From NCBI GenBank assembly GCA_958496175.1, contig OY292278.1:46066001-46130000 (forward strand): 64,000 nt of DNA. Reading direction: 5' to 3'. The stretch comes from Sisyra terminalis. Taxonomy: Eukaryota > Arthropoda > Insecta > Neuroptera > Sisyridae. Shown here piece by piece: positions 49,360 to 61,459 of this stretch. Positions within the stretch are counted from its first letter, which is position 1. Each line of letters opens with the position of its first letter. Below the pieces are notes generated by a model. That model did no database searches. It had not been told where the DNA came from and was given only the letters and a program-made list of their open reading frames with translations. The translations under genes were made by a program, and so were the position numbers.

Positions 49360-51188
49360 CTCTACATATACGATAAATAATAGTTTTTACTACATCATAA
49401 GTAACCAGGAGTAAAATCTTTGCCTGGAAAACATTTAAGCTGTTAATTCAAATATAAGTTTACAACAAAAACATTTGTTTAGTCCAATCCCAAGCTGTCT
49501 TTGTACAGAACCGAAAAAAGCTTCTCAAAAAGCTCATTGTCGACAATCGAACCACTTAGACGCTCGTTTCCCGACACGAAACAACACCAAACCGAATAAA
49601 TTCCCCGCAGACATCTCCCGGTAAATATGTGTGCTTGAAAACGAGCTTTCTCTGTGCTACTCGAGCTTTCGGTATTTCCCAAAACCGTGTATGCGAAAAT
49701 GAGACACGGACGTTCTTTACGACGGCCTACAACGCTTTTCGCTTCAAGTGTTATTACTAAGGGCACACCTTACGACCTGAACCCCAAACGACCTCTAAAA
49801 GAAAAACGCAAATAATACAAACTTTACAAATAATTCACCAAAAAAAAAAAACGCTATTGCTTTATCGACACATTCGCCGAATGAAAACGACAAAAAAAAA
49901 ATTAAATCGAATATGAATATCCTCAAATCATAGAATGCAAACATTTCAAAGTTATACATTTTTTTTTTGGCAGCCAACGAATAAAATATGTTTGCAAGAA
50001 ACTATAAATTTCTTCTATTTTCACTGAATTTCTTTTCCGAATTGGGATGGAAAAAAAAAATAACAAAACCATAAATTTTGATCCTGAGGTTTCATTTCCC
50101 TAGTACGATTCAATGTTATTAAGAATTTATAGAGGATACATCCGATGCAAATAAATGGGCCATGTTTTGTATCTATTTCTGATATACATATACTGTAAAA
50201 CTAATATACAATAATTTTATGAAAATTTGCCTCTACTTACACTGATTTTTTTGCCGACATCGATTAAAGAAATCGAAATAAAAAGAGGTAAAAATAAAAG
50301 GATAGAAAAGGGAGTTCATATTCATCCTTTTTAAATTTTATTTTTCGGAACGTTTCACCGTGTGGAAAAGCTTTAATATTTAATGGCAAAGCAAATGGGT
50401 AGGAAGATATATACGTAATAATGCAATTTGATTGTTGATGCTAAGTGTAATTTATTTCTGTTTATTTCAACTTTTTCAAACCACATTCTATGCATAAATT
50501 TATTGTTTTTGTTTTCCTTTTTTTCTATTAATGTCCTTGTTTTTCTTCCCTTCTCTGGTTCCATAAGTGATGATATATTTTGTAGTGCAACAATAACAAT
50601 ATTATCAACACAAAGTAAATCGAGCAATTCGTTTAAAATCAAATCGCTTTACAACATTAATTTTAGAAGAACTAGAAAGTAATATCTTTTTTTTACGCAG
50701 AAGACAAAACTTTCAAATAAGTTTTAGCCATTTAAGGGTTTTCCTATTATTTTCAATGAAACATAAATAAGTATAAAATTATTTTAAAAGTAAAATTTCA
50801 ATGAGCTCTACCGTAATGTGCGCCATTAAAAATCGTATGTTGATTCTTAAATCAGAGAGCTGAAAACCTAAAATTTCTAAACACTACCTAGAAAATATGA
50901 AACTTGAAAATTCAACCCTTAATCTAACCTAAATAGGGGGTAAATTTTGATAAATTCTACCAAAACACACATTCATTATGCATTTCTATTATGCACAAAG
51001 TGAAGATTGAAAAACTAATCAGCAACTTGTAGCGATTGTAGCTTTTGGTCGTTTTGGCAGAATTTATGGGTAAATATTTCGATATGGGGAGGGATATTTG
51101 TGGAGCATTTGAAAAAAGAGATTTAGATCTATGAATGATGAAGTAATGAAAGATCCAGAAGGGATCGGATTGAAGTAGGGTTTTTGTT
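49360..51188. other. No recognised gene
   Basis: Low-copy DNA. The minus-strand frame at 49479-49766 and the opposed frames near 50373-50682 lack domain motifs. Confidence 0.4.
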
Positions 51189-51360
51189 TCAAGATGTCTT
51201 TTAGTCTTTGTTATGAGGAATTTCTGGAGCTTTGGTTATTAAGTAAAAAATGGTTTTTGTATGGGGATTTCTTTGGAAAATTGCCACTATTGAAAGGAAA
51301 CTATTTGTGTCCTTTTTCCCAAAACAAATTTTCCTAATTGGCGAAAAATCAATAAACCAC
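51189..51360 (+). repeat. 170-bp repeat with a conserved small frame, copy 1
   Basis: TCAAGATGTCTTTTAG starts a plus frame of 47 codons (MSFSLCYEEFLELWLLSKKW, FLYGDFFGK, NYLCPFSQNKFS, stop). The copy at 58599-58763 keeps this frame. The opposite strand is also open in both copies. Origin unknown; it may be a piece of a transposon or gene. Confidence 0.6.
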
Positions 51361-51480
51361 ACATTTCTTTGGATATAAAGATTCGAATTCGGGATTTCCT
51401 CTAGAAAGATGAAAGTTTGATGGAAGGGGAAACCGTGTAAAATGGGTACTGCGTAAATCGAGGGATGAGTGTAAATATTA

Positions 51481-51922
51481 GGCTGAGCCAAAAAAATCGA
51501 CAATTTTTCTTTTGAAAAGTATATCGAAAATAATGTTTAAGGTGACAAAAAAAAATATCGGGAAAGTTTGAGCCCTTGATATTAATACTAAGAAGTCTAT
51601 CATCTTTAATTTCTATTTTTTATTTGTGCTTTAATTTTTGCGTCAATGCTATCAAACTATCGAGGTACAAAAATTCATCTGCACATATATTTATAGAAAA
51701 TTAAATTCCCTACAAAAAATATCTCTTTAAAAATTTTTGCCAGACACGCCATTTCCGAATAATCAAGCGTTAAACATTGATATAGTTTTTAGATTTGTCT
51801 TCTCTATTTTGGAATTTTGTAACTAACGAACAAATAAATATATAGAAATGAACAATATAGATTCTTGAAGGGTATTTAATGCTCTACAAAAAAGGCCTCT
51901 TAGCATTTTTACATAAAATTTC
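51481..51922. mobile_element. MITE-1, left arm only
   Basis: It starts GGCTGAGCC after TA and runs to GGCCTCTTAGCATTTTTACA; the second arm is absent. Confidence 0.85.
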
Positions 51923-52084
51923 AAAATTCTATTTCTAAATTTACGTGTAATTTGGCTTTGAACAACATGCATTGTTATTATGTTTTAGTTCTTTAAATAG
52001 TTAAATAGAGCAATATGCAACTGGTATTTTAGATACTCATGGTGGACCTTTATGCTCGCGGACCTTTAAGCCCCAGTCTACCCT

Positions 52085-52190
52085 AAATGATTTTAATTAA
52101 TAACCACTAAGAAGGCTTGCTTGGCAATCAAAATACGTATATGGGGCAATAACTTATACTTAAACTATTGCTCAAATTTATGATTTCATA
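52085..52190 (+). repeat. MITE-2 fragment, decayed
   Basis: ACCACTAAGAAGGCTTGCTT then GGCAATCAAAATACGTATAT: the core with several changes that destroy the CUGANGA and GAAA boxes. Confidence 0.7.
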
Positions 52191-52929
52191 GTTCGAACTT
52201 TTCGGATAAGCAATTTTAACAAAAATTAAGAAACATCTACTCCAATTATTTCAACTATTTTAATCACAAAATAATCAAACTGAACTTCAAAGAAAAAAAT
52301 GTTATCATTTCATTTTTTCATCAGATTTTTAGGTTCAACCTGGTTCATACCTTCATCATATTTGCTTATTGTCCTGGGACATATTACGAATTAAAAATGC
52401 AAGGAAAAAAATCACTTTTTCTGCAAACAAAAGAAACGATTTAAATTCTAATTATTACGATCAAATATTTTTGATAATTTCCTTGCAAACTGACAAAAGG
52501 CAACCAAAAGTTTGCTCATAAGGAAAAATTGAAATTTAGTAAAAAAAAAATATCCCTATTCAATAAGGAGAAACAAATATATTATTCTTCTAAAAATTTT
52601 GTATATTTTTCTAACGATTTTAAAAGCCGGAAAGACGTTTTGCATATATTTTTCGATATTCTCAATATTCAGTGATAAAACGAATATATATATATATTTT
52701 CTTAACGGAAAATTGAAAAATTGTTTGCCGATAGGTCGTATTAAACGTCAATACGGCTGAAGTAATATCAACGATGATATAAAATCTATAAAACATCCAA
52801 TACGAAAACAAGATGAAAACGGCGAGTGTAGAGACAATGGTACATATAAGAGGGTTGAAAAAGGGTAAGTGGCGAAAAACGAGATCGAAGACGCCGACGA
52901 GGGATCCGTTGTTGAAGATAAACACATAC
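52191..52929. other. No recognised gene
   Basis: AT-rich sequence. If the exon just to the right is real, this is its downstream intron. Confidence 0.4.
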
Positions 52930-53045
52930 CTCAGCATACAATCTAATAAAAATTGATAAGGTGCCATTGGAAAACGACTCTGGGCATCTGGTTTTTGTTG
53001 TCTTTCCAATGTTAACAAACCATTTCCAAGCTCAACATCCGTCAT
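52930..53045 (-). CDS. Candidate coding exon, family not recognised
   Basis: On the minus strand a frame reads MTDVELGNGLLTLERQQK, then PDAQSRFPMAPYQFLLDCML, and stops at a good donor, AG followed by GTATGTG. The peptide is not low-complexity and is less AT-biased than its surroundings. The frame stays open upstream to 53111 and downstream past the donor. The acceptor is unclear: the sequence upstream lacks a strong pyrimidine tract, so this may be a first coding exon starting at the ATG at 53045 or an earlier ATG at 53060. It is on the same strand as mib1 but does not match any mib1 region I know, so it would belong to another gene. Confidence 0.35.
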
Positions 53046-53649
53046 ATAATATAATACCATCAACTCACCGATCGCAGTTTTTCCTCTTTTTTTTTTATCG
53101 CCAAACAACAAAATTTCCCCATTTTAATAAAACGCCAAATGAAAATGCATAATTCAAAACGATTCGCTGACAGGAAAGTTTTTCCTAAATTGAGTAAGTT
53201 TACTAGAATAGTGTTGAGGTCAGCGTAGCCACTCTTGAAAGATTTACATGAACGACCAACGTTTTCCACTCAACCAACCACTTTAAATAACCTTTTTAAG
53301 TTGACACGAAATAACACAACGAACGAATTCCCAAATGTATTTCGAATAGGAAAACAGGACGTTTATGCAAGTTTGTATTGTTGCGGGAAGAAGTACTCTA
53401 CAAGGACCAGGGATGCTGCATGCACTTTATGCGATAGCAAAACGGCTATTTCTCCCAATACCACAAATAAACTTTGCATTAGATAATCATAACAGTATAA
53501 ATGAACATTTTCAATCCAATTATTAATAAATTATTATCGAAGTTATAAACCCATAGGGATAGGTGATAAAAAATGACTTTTTTGATGATAACTTGATCAA
53601 AGTAATATTTCTTTTGGCAATAAAATCTCATCAAAAATTAGCTGATTTC
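53046..53649. other. No recognisable feature
   Basis: Low-copy DNA around the candidate exon; frames at 53060-53486 have no family motif. Confidence 0.4.
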
Positions 53650-54585
53650 AAAGGGTATAAGCCGGTTTTGTATGGTAAAAGTGCCCCCGCGAATTTTACG
53701 ATTCAAAGTCAGGGGATCGTTTTGATACTAAATAAAAAAAATTTAGCCAAATTTTCAGCTTTTTATCGGAAGTGGTTCTCGAATATTTCGAAAAAAAACC
53801 ATTTTTAGATTTTATTTTTTTTGTAGTAGAAAAATTTAAAATCAATAACCTACGATTTTTTTCCGCATTCTTAGGAGTAAAAGGCATGAAAAAATATTGT
53901 TTCTATTATTTTCAGATGGAATGTCGATTGTTAAGGACCGAACAAAATTAAAATTAATTTTTTGAGTGCATTTTTGAAAAGTATCCAACGCCAAATTTTC
54001 TCAAAAAACGTCTTTAGTACTCCTCTATTCTTAGTAAATTTTTTCAAATTTTTTGATTTGGTGGAACATTATGAAAAAAAAGTAAAAACTGATTTTTCCT
54101 ATATTTCATGCTAAAGCACACTTATTCATTTCTTTGGTAAATTAATATGAAAATAATTATTTTTCAACTCAAAATATATATACATTTCATTAAACAATGT
54201 AGAAAATGAAGAAATTGTCATTAAAATTTATTTTTTATGCAATAATTCTTTGAAATACATAATAATAGAGAATTTAAAGAAAAGAGAAATGTGGAACTTA
54301 TATTCTTGTATTCTATAGTGTTTGCTTGATTATCATTATTCTAAAACTATTTATTTGCCTTTTGTTTAAACTGCTTTAATATACCTCTAGTTAATATATT
54401 TATTCTCTTCAATTAATTTCAAAATAGCCATATAAGGAGGGACTCATTTTAACAGTCGCCTTAGTCGAATTATTAAAGATGTACAATTATTAGAGCTAAT
54501 AAAAATATATTATTATGTATATCAAAGAATTATTGCATAAAAAATAATTTTTATTGACAATCCGGCAAACCGGCCTATACCCTTT
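53650..54585. mobile_element. TIR element, family unknown
   Basis: The left end AAAGGGTATAAGCCGGTTT and the right end, inverted, AAAGGGTATAGGCCGGTTT face each other over 936 bp. A second inverted pair lies inside: ATAATTCTTTGAAATACATA (54241) and TATGTATATCAAAGAATTAT (54513). The flanks show no clear target duplication. No transposase frame. Confidence 0.7.
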
Positions 54586-56475
54586 AGAACATAAAAGACT
54601 CATTTAATAACTTATTTAATAAAAAAAAAAATTAAATTGATGCAAAGAACCCGTTTAAAAGTTCAATCAGAAAATGCATTTTCTCTCGTAAAATGATCAA
54701 AGAAAACAGAAGCATGTCTCGCAATTCAAATCAAGCGAAGACTTATCTTCTTAAGCTTTACACACTTTGTCTCTCCAACTTTGTGATTTAGAATACACCA
54801 CCCTGTTTCCCGTACACATAAAGATAGGCTAATCTAACCCAACTTTCATCTAAATTAGAAAATTTAATACATCACTAAAATGTGGAACGATATCATATAT
54901 GTAATGAGATCCGCCGAAAAGTTTTCGCTCTTAAAACTTTGCCGAGATGACTAAATAGATGAAACACGAGAAAGGTGTACGAAAAGAGAGTCCTTTCAGA
55001 CGACTGAATTATCATTTCGGTTTAATTACAGATAGAAATCTGATTGTAGATGAGATCGCATAAATATCATCATCCCTTAAGAAAGTCGCGTCTATTTCAC
55101 GTATATTATTGTCAACGTTGGCGTTCGTTAGTCTAATTTATCTTTCGAAATTTGCACATTGTAGATATCGATTAACGGTCTAGAGAAATCGGGACCGGTT
55201 TGCTCGAGGGTAGTGACGAATGGTAAGAACGTGAAGACAATAGTTTGAATATGTATGGCAATTGTAGTATCCGCTTCTGGCATCTGACGATAGATGCATC
55301 ATATTGGGTGCATATAACGACCGTCTGCAAATCAGAATAAGTTAGCGAGTTGGAAGCTACTACGAAATGGATAAGATAAGTTTGATATGAAATACGCTAC
55401 TAAATCCTCATGCACTGTTCATTTTCTTTGAATATATGTTTGTCTTCTTGACGCAAGTTAATAGCACTCTGGGCATACATAAGATGCAGTCAAATATGCA
55501 CTCACTGTACTTCATTTCACATACATACGCTTAACAGGATTTGTCGGCAAAGGATTAAGAACATCACAGCTAAATTCTATTTATAATTCCACCCCCCGAT
55601 CCCTCATTCCAGTGCCGTCTACACGGTCATTAAGTTTCAAGAGGTTGTTTTAATTCAACTTTTATAGTTTCTTTTCTTTTGCGGCAAACGCTGCGATTTG
55701 AGACCACAAAAAAAAGAGTGAAATCATCCCCTATTCTAGACGTCCGTATTCTATGTGGAGTTTAACTAATTGTGCTTCCGTGAATGCACTGACGCTATGT
55801 AAATAAGCTACTTCCCTTATAATTAGTAACCCCATAGTACAAAGCTACACATACGTACCTATTTTGACTGGCATGTTATATAATTTCCGTAAATGAAAAC
55901 TTTACCACAAAAAATCATTTCACTTAATTAAATTCTAAAATTTCCTCTCAAATTAAATTATAAATCAACAATTAAAAAGTCTTCATAAAGAAGTGCAATC
56001 CTAATGATTGAAATTTTATCGCCAAATAAAACTACAGCCATATAATTATAGACAAGTCGGATTGATTGTTTTTTTTTTACGAAATAATTTCCAAGGATGA
56101 TTTTTCACAATAGTTTTTCTACGTCACTGATTTACTAATTAATTCCTCAGTGAAAACCTAAATGAATAATTTAATTAAACATGGATCAAATGGAAATTAA
56201 AGCTGAAAGCTTCTTTGAATTGAAATATAAAGAAAAGCTCTACGACTGCACGATTTTCTGCAAATAAAATTCTATTACTTTTCCGTGTTTTCCAGATAAG
56301 GATATGACTATGATTCCATGTCAAACATTAGAAAAAAATTAATTATTTACATCTAAAAGGAAAAAAAAATAACGAAAATAATTATTTACTACAGAACATC
56401 GAAGAATCGTAAATCCAATTTGACTTAATTTTACGTGGTTACAGTATTATCACTCCGCTTAAAAATAATCAAATT
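54586..56475. other. No recognised gene; moderately GC-richer low-copy DNA
   Basis: About 1.9 kb without repeats shared in the window, with less AT than average at 54900-55700. A plausible place for regulatory sequence, but no specific site can be argued from the sequence alone. Confidence 0.4.
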
Positions 56476-58303
56476 TTATTTTTATTCATCCCTCGTATTC
56501 CTAAACGATTCATTCTTAGGGCAATTAGCAAAAACAATGCTCTGAAAATGTTATGAAAGAAGTTTTGGTATCACTTGGCAAATTTAACAGAGGATAAACT
56601 ATTTGCAATCAAAAGTGCATTCACGCTTATATAGAAAGATCAATGTCAGTGGTTATGGATAACTAATACACCTCTGTGAAGTTGGCACTCGACTTTAGCA
56701 AAACCAAACTTTAAAGATATTTTTGGGTAACTTTTATTTGTACTTAATTGTACCAAAAAAAAAATTTTTTGTATCTCAACCAAAAAAAAAGTTAAGTAAG
56801 TTTTTAAGACTAATAGCATTCCACTGTTTTTTTTTTAAATATTGGTCCATTACGAGTGTTGATTGGTGAAGAATGTACTTACTCCAATGATTACAAATAC
56901 TTGCAATTTATTTTTTATGCTGAGCAAAAAACGATCTATTTTTGAGTATAATTCGAATGCTTTTCAATAGAGGATTGTATCGAAAACGTTTTTTTTTTAT
57001 CTTAAACCAAAAGAAAGTAATAACACAGAGTAATTACTCGGCAATTACTCCATTATTGCAATGATTATTGCTTAGGTTCTGTTGAAGTATGAATATATTT
57101 TTCGGAAATATTTCAGCTACTGATCCATAGAAGATTGAACTCAAAAAAATTCGAATTTATCTTAACCGAAAATAAAATGGAATTTTCCAACAATTCCAAG
57201 TTTCCCTTCGTAGATTTTTTAAAACTAACAATGGCACTACGTAGGAGAATTGTACTGGGGAAAAAATTATCTTAATCCAAAAGATAGTATCGGTAGTTCA
57301 TGTAAATGCAACTGCTTTGCAAATACAAAACAGCCATAACTTTTGTTAAGCTAAGATATAAACGATTTTTTTCGGTACAATCCTATATGGACCAACATCT
57401 GAAATTTTCCGCAAAAATAAAATTTTTGCACTTTACCAGAACAACAATGGTCGTTTTTACAAATCCAACAATGGAGTAATTGCAAAGTAATTACTCTGCG
57501 TCATTACTATCTTTTGGTTTAAGATAAGAGATCATTCAATAAATTCATTAATTACATAAGAGTTCTTAGTGGAAGGGAAATTTAAGAAAATCTTTACATG
57601 CCCTTATGTCGGAGGGAGAGGGTGAAACTTAATTTTATGCATTAGGTACTATGTAAATCAAAATTCATTTAAAACTAGTCGATTACCGTTTTAAGCAAAG
57701 TATTATTCGTTTATAGCTTTACTGATTTATGTTTGCCCACATCAAAATTATTTAAAAAATCACTTTTAATTCTAATATTGATAATCCAAAGATTCAACAA
57801 AGTTTAATCTAAATCTTAAAGCAGTAATCATTGGAATTATACTGTAAATTTTAGTGCAACTGATCCTTTTCAAAAATTGTATTATTTAGAAGAAAAAGAT
57901 TTTTACGAAAGAAAGGGGAGGGGAGTTCAAAAAATCCTTATATGTATCCTTATATGAGGATAGGGGTTAAGGTTAAAAGTCATCAAAATCCTTACATAAT
58001 TAATGAGTGGACCCAAAAAAGAAAAAAAATCGATACAATCCTCTAACGATACAGGTTCTGCATTTTATCACTGTTAAGTTTAGAAAATTCATAAAGGAAA
58101 ACTTTGAAAACTTAATTTTTTATTTTGGTGGAGGAACTAATGATTTCTTACGATACACTTTACGTTACCCAAACAAATATTTGAGTTATTATTTTTTCTA
58201 AAGTCGAGTCCTAATTTGATAGAGATAATTGATTTGGCTTATCAATCAATGGAGGTTAAGCAATATTGGTGCAGACCCTAACTTGAATGGGTGAACTTAA
58301 AGG
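56476..58303 (+). repeat. 5S-rRNA-derived repeat, copy 2, split by an insertion
   Basis: The left part (56476-56683) shares ATTCCTAAAC and ATCAATGTCAGTGGTTATG with copy 1. The right part resumes at 58212 and contains GGAGGTTAAGCAATATTGG and CTTGAATGGGTGAAC (58248-58295), matching the A-box and C-box parts of 5S rRNA better on the 3' side than copy 1 does. The break lies about 40-50 bases into the 5S-like region. Confidence 0.6.
56684..58211. mobile_element. Palindromic element inserted in the 5S-derived repeat
   Basis: The ends are GGCACTCGACTTTAG and, inverted, GGACTCGACTTTAG. Inside are further inverted pairs (AGAGTAATTACTC near 57027 and 57491; ATCTTAAACCAAAAGA near 56998, inverted near 57510) and repeated GATTGTACCGAAAA-type words (56748, 56984, 57256; inverted 57370, 58023), as in 44211-46033. 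Different ends but a shared interior word imply related families. The 64-codon frame at 58007-58201 is accidental. Confidence 0.7.
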
Positions 58304-58598
58304 TTGACTGAAAATTGGTAAAGTATGAGGTAGAATTTATTTTTTTGGGGTGGAAAATCCACAATTTTCTTCACCAAATTCTTCAATATAAAATAAAATA
58401 TTTTTCCTCTCATTGTTAAGAATTGCATTTTGAATTATTGACTTATAGGAATAATGTAAAGTTGTTTTGATTTTCAAAAGAGCTTTCGCTTATTTAACTA
58501 ATTTTTTGAGTAAATTAAGGATTATTTTTTTTTAAATTAAAAAAAATCACAACTTTAATAAAGCTCTCCTTGAGCTTTAAAATTTATGATGATATTCA
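58304..58598. other. No recognisable feature
   Basis: Low-copy AT-rich DNA. Confidence 0.4.
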
Positions 58599-58763
58599 AG
58601 ATGTCTTTTAGTCATTATTATGAAGAATTTCTGGAACTTTGGCTATTAAGTAAAACATGGTTTTTGTATGGGGATTTCTTTGGGAAACTATTGAAAGGAA
58701 ACTATTTGTGTCCTTTTCCCCAAAACAATTTTTCCTAATTGGCGAAAAATCAAGAAACCAATT
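58599..58763 (+). repeat. 170-bp repeat with a conserved small frame, copy 2
   Basis: It encodes MSFSHYYEEFLELWLLSKTW, FLYGDFFGK, then NYLCPFPQNNFS and stop (45 codons). Against copy 1 it has a 6-base in-frame deletion and roughly as many silent as amino-acid-changing differences. Confidence 0.6.
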
Positions 58764-58835
58764 TTTACAACCATCTCTAGAAATCAGTCTAACATGATCC
58801 AAAGCGTTTACCATTGGAAAAACAAATGACAATCG

Positions 58836-59392
58836 TGTGTATACAATAATATAGAATATATTGCGGTCCACTTTATGTAGTATAATTTAGTATAATAATA
58901 TATAAAAAGCATACCATAAACATAAATTTGAACAGAAGTTCAAACAAAAATATTCGTGACGTATTACTCAGATACGTATTTCGATTGCCAAGCAATCCTC
59001 TTCAGTGGTCATCAAGTAGTTTGGATCACTCCGTAACTGCTTTGAGATGATTCACAAAATAATCACGGATTGACCCCCCCTCCATAACCATATCGCAAAA
59101 AGAGAAAGACACGACTTATAAATTGAGGTCAATCCGTGATTATTTTGTGAATCATCACAAAGCAATTACGGATTGACCCAAACTATTTGGTGACCACTGA
59201 GGAAGATTGCTTGGCAATCGAAATACGTATCTGGGCAATACGTCACGAATATTTCCGTTTGAACTTCTGTTCAAATTTATGTTTATGGTATTATATTATA
59301 TTAAATTATACTACATAAATTGGACCGCAATATATTCTATACATTGTATACACATTATAACTGTTCAAAGTCAGCGAATAAATCTTATTTTG
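58836..59392. mobile_element. MITE-2, most complete palindromic copy
   Basis: Arms 58836-59050 and 59130-59355 are inverted around a ~75-base centre that contains a C7 run. Both arms carry the hammerhead-like core (minus-strand near 58982-59000, plus-strand CTGAGGAAGATTGCTTGGCA at 59197). The right end is TTCAAAGTCAGCGAATAAAT then CTTATTTT. Confidence 0.85.
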
Positions 59393-61386
59393 AAATAACA
59401 ATCGTTTAGCGCAAAATTCAAACTATAAGATGGATTGATAACAATCTTTTAACCAAACTCATGAAACTTCTGCCAGATCATCAAAGCCATGAAAGCCTTA
59501 GGTCATTTGGTCGAATTCTAGACAAAATAAATTTGAAATTTGTGCAAATTACACAATAGCCTACAAAAAAAAAGCTCTCCTGATTTTCCTCATAAATTTG
59601 AGGTTTCATTAAATCTGTGGCTACCATTAGCATTCAAAGGACTATTTTTTAAAATAAATATAAAAAATATAGCAAGACTTGTATTTTCTAAATTAATTAT
59701 AAATCCGTCCCAAATAAATTTTATTTCCGTCTCATATGGCACTAAAAGACAACCACCAACATCAAAATTTATGCAAAAATTATAAATTTAAAATAATGTC
59801 ACAAGTCGCCGTTAAAATGAACGAGCAAAATAAATCTCTTATATAACTACATTTTCGTGTTTATTTGCGCTATATAAGTAAAAATGCGCGGCATTTTTAA
59901 AATCAAATTTATTAGGAGAATTTTGTTGGTTTGCCCCTTTTTTTACCGTCGAGAAATTATATATTCTTTGGTGTACATGTGGTGCTTTCAAAAAAAAAAA
60001 ATAACAACAAATTACACTTACAGACGAGACAAATGCATGTTTAATAAAATAGGATGATGCAATAAAATGGTCGTGTAAACTAAAAACCACATGGAGGAGC
60101 TGATGCCGTAAAACAAATTTGAGGAGAGCTTTTTAGTGAGCTTTTTAATTAAGTAAATGTGTAATATGTCGACATATGGAGCAATAGGCGTTGAAACAAA
60201 ACGACAACCATTCCCCATTTCAACCGCAATACACAACAAGCAGTCCTTTTTCTTTTGTAATCTCAGCACCGACCAGAAAATACAAAACATTACACATACA
60301 GATTTTCCACTGTTAAAATAAAACCAAGAATATTTAATATGGACTATCTTTATACGTACATATACATATTACACAACCGAAATGGGAATTTTAATAGAAT
60401 TGTTGTGGCTTGGCTGATAGATTGTCGTTGGAGAAGAATTCTAAAATTTTAACCAATCTTTGATGAAAATTTTGTTCAAGTGCTTGATTTCTATGAAATA
60501 AAAAAAAGCTCACATAAAAACTTCCCCCCTCCCAATAAACCAAATAAGGCAATGCACAATTTCATAATAATAAAATGTTCCAAGTTAAAAAGAAAAAGAT
60601 TTTTCTTTTCATTCGAAAACAATTACGTTCGCCAGCAATAACGTTTCAATTGGAAAAAGAAAAACCAAAGGACTTTATAATAATAAAATTAACTTGATAA
60701 AATTTTTATTAAATTAAATTTTTTTGCTCCTCGTTTTCCCTATAATTTTCCTCGTTAAGTATTTCTCCCTCTTGCAAGTTCAAATAGTATTAAATAAATG
60801 CATCCGATGAAAATAAAGTAGAAAACTTTTTATCGAAACTGAATAATATTAAATTTTGCTGACGTTGTACAGCCATATGCTGTATGGCATTGCTTCCGAT
60901 TCTATCTATATAGCGGTATATCTATATTGGATACATAATGTAGTTCCACTATAATAAGAAAGACGAGCTAAGTTGCAAGTCTGGAAGCCTGTAAAGACGT
61001 AATTACCGCATACAAGGAGTCATTTATTAACGTTGATAGCACAACTCATTAGAATTTTAAACCATTTTTTTTCCACCAATGCTTTATAAATTGTAACGTT
61101 TTTTTTTTTGAACTGTAAATCTCTTACGAATTTATTTGAAATTCCTTGAATATCACCACCCACGGAATGTTTACAATTTCCCCCAACCCCCGGAATCACT
61201 ACTGGTATCACTTTGCATTTATAATACAAACAACCCTTAGAAAGTAATTACAATTTATATAAATCATTCGTCAACAATATTTACAAATACACTCAACACG
61301 CATCAAGTGGCACATCAATCTTCGTTCCGCAAAACCGTTTCTGAACAAAACTATTTTCAATTTCTCTCTAGTAATCACACATATAC

Positions 61387-61387
<1 letters not shown>
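59393..61387. other. No recognised gene
   Basis: About 2 kb; frames at 59540-59785 (+) and 59839-60290 (-) have no family motif. Confidence 0.4.

Positions 61388-61455
<68 letters not shown>
61388..61455 (+). repeat. TA microsatellite
   Basis: About 34 uninterrupted TA units after CATATACG. They create a false IY-repeat frame on the minus strand. Confidence 0.97.
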
Positions 61456-61459
<4 letters not shown>

